Of a DNA stretch of 64,000 nt, positions 63,266-64,000 are shown in pieces (position 1 is the first letter of the stretch; each line of letters opens with the position of its first letter). The notes under the pieces are model-generated. The model was not told the origin of the DNA and did not search any database. It worked only from the letters and a program-made list of their open reading frames with translations. The position numbers were made by a program, and so were the translations under genes. The stretch covers positions 40,561-104,560 of the forward strand of contig JBGCDD010000035.1 of NCBI GenBank assembly GCA_045105075.1. Direction: 5' to 3'. Source of the stretch: JBGCDD01 sp045105075. GTDB taxonomy: Bacteria; Pseudomonadota; Alphaproteobacteria; Rhodobacterales; Rhodobacteraceae.

Positions 63266-63347
63266 CCCTCTCGGCAGATTTGGCTTTGCCAAATCGCCTG
63301 CCCGCTGCCCGGCAACACATCCTAAGGATGTGTGAGAGGGGGCAATG
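63266..63347 (+). repeat. Small hairpin insert copy 4, split by copy 5
   Basis: The left part (63266-63302) has CCCTCTC and stem GATTTGGC / GCCAAATC; the right part (63341-63347) is GGCAATG. It is followed by GATGCGCC (DAPNQ). It replaces about 38 codons of OrfB. Copy 5 interrupts it at CTGCC|GG. Confidence 0.85.
63303..63340 (-). repeat. Small hairpin insert copy 5, nested in copy 4
   Basis: On the minus strand, 38 nt: CCCTCTC, stem ACACATCC / GGATGTGT, then TTGCCGGGCAGCG. It lies inside the conserved CTGCCGGGCAG block of copy 4 in the opposite orientation. Confidence 0.87.
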
Positions 63348-63460
63348 GATGCGCCAAATCAGAAATGGGCAGGCGACATATCTTACATCTGGACCAGCGA
63401 AGGCTGGCTGTATCTGGCGGTCATTCCTGATTTATTTTCCCGTCGCGTCATCGGCTGGCC

Positions 63461-63499
63461 CCCTCTCATCGGTTGCAAGCAAACGACTGCCGGGCAGTG
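63461..63499 (+). repeat. Small hairpin insert copy 6
   Basis: 39 nt: CCCTCTC, stem TCGGTTGC / GCAAACGA (one mismatch) around AA, then CTGCCGGGCAGTG. It lies between RRVIGW and SNRMKRD of OrfB. Confidence 0.87.
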
Positions 63500-63661
63500 G
63501 TACAGCAATCGGATGAAAAGGGACCTGACAATCCGAGCGCTGGATATGGCAGTCGCTTTACGACAGCCGCAAGAGGGCTGCATTCACCACACAGATCGTG
63601 GGTCACAATACTGTTGAAATGACGATCACAAGCGTCTGTCAAAGCATGGCTTCAAAGTCTC

Positions 63662-63698
63662 CCCTCTCACACATGTAAACATGTGCTGCCGGGCGGTG
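63662..63698 (+). repeat. Small hairpin insert copy 7
   Basis: 37 nt: CCCTCTC, stem CACATGT / ACATGTG around AA, then CTGCCGGGCGGTG. It is followed by CATGAGC; removal restores FKVSMSGKGN. Confidence 0.87.
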
Positions 63699-63730
63699 CA
63701 TGAGCGGGAAAGGTAATTGTTATGACACTT

Positions 63731-63775
63731 CCCTTCTCGGCAGATTTACGATCGTAAATCGCCTGTCAGGCAATG
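63731..63775 (+). repeat. Small hairpin insert copy 8
   Basis: 45 nt: CCCTTCTC, an 18-nt perfect palindrome GATTTACGATCGTAAATC, then GCCTGTCAGGCAATG. It is followed by CATGGTGG, the MVET codons of OrfB. Confidence 0.85.
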
Positions 63776-63896
63776 CATGGTGGAAACGGTCTTCAAATCC
63801 ATCAAAGCTGAGCTGATCTGGCGCAACCGTTGGGAAACCAGACGCCAGGCCGAAGCCGCGATCTTCCAGTATATCAACGGGTTCTACAATCCGCGC

Positions 63897-63937
63897 CCCT
63901 CTCGGGATCTTGCTGTGCAAGACCCTACCCGGCAAGG
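63897..63937 (+). repeat. Small hairpin insert copy 9
   Basis: 41 nt: CCCTCTC, stem GGGATCTTGC / GCAAGACCC around TGT, then TACCCGGCAAGG. It is followed by GACGCC; removal rejoins FYNPR to the RRHASLGGKSPL end of OrfB. Confidence 0.87.
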
Positions 63938-64000
63938 GACGCCACGCGTCGCTAGGCGGCAAAAGCCCCTTGGCGTTCGAACGAAAGGCAGCTTAAATGA

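Larger units (their letters stand above)
62613..63996 (+). mobile_element. Decayed IS3-family insertion sequence
   Basis: OrfA and OrfB of an IS3-family element are recognisable in the standard order, with OrfA ending at the overlapping ATGA of OrfB once inserts are removed. OrfB is broken by eight hairpin inserts, an internal deletion of roughly 115 bp and a stop codon. The outer terminal inverted repeats could not be defined; the right end reaches the window edge. The 280 bp between the tRNA and OrfA (62332-62612) contain no supported gene. Confidence 0.85.
62935..63996 (+). pseudogene. IS3-family transposase OrfB, disrupted
   Basis: Pieces of OrfB appear in order: MRFAFIDAWKEEWPVEF, SKRQRDDMVILAHIRDQHRL, ELGLKVGHRRV, DAPNQKWAGDISYIWTSEGW (first catalytic Asp), LAVIPDLFSRRVIGW, NRMKRDLTIRALDMAVALRQ, HHTDRGSQYC (second Asp), VETVFKSIKAELIW (catalytic Glu) and the end FERKAA with TAA at 63994. 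Hairpin inserts separate most pieces. About 38 residues between HRRV and DAPNQ are missing, and a TGA follows SQYC. Confidence 0.9.

Noticed and set aside
62885..63937. CRISPR array reading of the repeated 36-45 nt hairpins
   Set aside because: The units are not regularly spaced, the segments between them are transposase coding sequence, and no cas genes are near.
62885..63937. Integron attC sites
   Set aside because: Structure is conserved while stem sequence varies, as in attC, but the GTTRRRY/RYYYAAC core boxes are missing and the inserts lie inside one gene rather than between cassettes.

Overview
The window comes from a GC-rich alphaproteobacterium of the Roseobacter group (Rhodobacteraceae). 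The signs are an FnrL-controlled cbb3 oxidase cluster next to hemN, alphaproteobacterial families such as DUF2794 and membrane-anchored cytochrome c, a VPLPA-CTERM protein, a TAXI-type TRAP transporter, a phenylacetate (paa) cluster, and the short intergenic palindromic repeats usual in this family. Nearly all of it is ordinary chromosomal housekeeping and uptake or catabolic gene content. Mobile DNA is limited to an IS5-type remnant beside the SRP RNA (about 26.8-27.0 kb) and a decayed IS3-type element at the right edge (62.6-64.0 kb).

Layout. 0-12.8 kb: the N-terminal part of ccoG, two secreted RTX proteins, a GcvA-like LysR regulator and an unlisted 53-residue ORF, then ccoNOQP, a serine hydroxymethyltransferase-like gene, fnrL and hemN. 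FNR boxes lie upstream of ccoG, of ccoN and between fnrL and hemN. The RTX/LysR block sits between ccoP and ccoG, which are neighbours in many relatives. 12.8-24.5 kb: a flavin monooxygenase, a methyltransferase, the yejABEF peptide ABC transporter, cytochrome c, prephenate dehydratase, an SRPBCC protein and NudC. 24.6-34 kb: a CpdB-like phosphoesterase, 4.5S RNA, a TetR regulator, a VPLPA-CTERM protein, an SbtA/SbtB/carbonic anhydrase bicarbonate cluster, leucyl aminopeptidase and an NlpC/P60 hydrolase. 34-40.4 kb: paaX-paaZ diverging from paaI-thiolase-paaK-tetR, with a palindromic operator between them. 40.4-49.6 kb: a CobW GTPase, an amidohydrolase and a complete dpp-type peptide ABC transporter with its LysR regulator. 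49.6-55.6 kb: a segment bounded by a nearly identical 172-bp inverted repeat. It holds a broken LysR gene, a TAXI TRAP transporter and a DadA-like oxidase. 55.6-61.5 kb: a run of small metabolic enzymes (BKACE, S-formylglutathione hydrolase, DUF188, HAD, ornithine cyclodeaminase-like, alpha/beta hydrolase) and an MFS transporter. 62.2-64 kb: tRNA-Arg(ACG) and the IS3 remnant.

The most unusual signal is a family of 36-49 nt hairpin-forming inserts: nine copies inside the IS3 remnant and one inside the unrelated IS5 remnant. Each copy begins near CCCTCTC and ends near CTGCCGGGCARTG. Between these constant ends is a hairpin whose sequence differs from copy to copy while its pairing is kept. Removing the inserts restores the transposase text almost exactly, with breakpoints mostly of the form C|GAYG. 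All copies lying directly in transposase sequence are in the sense orientation; one further copy is nested in another copy, reversed. This looks like a very small mobile element, and I do not recognise it as a named family. A second clear oddity is a roughly 95-residue membrane-spanning insertion inside the first ATPase domain of the YejF-type protein.
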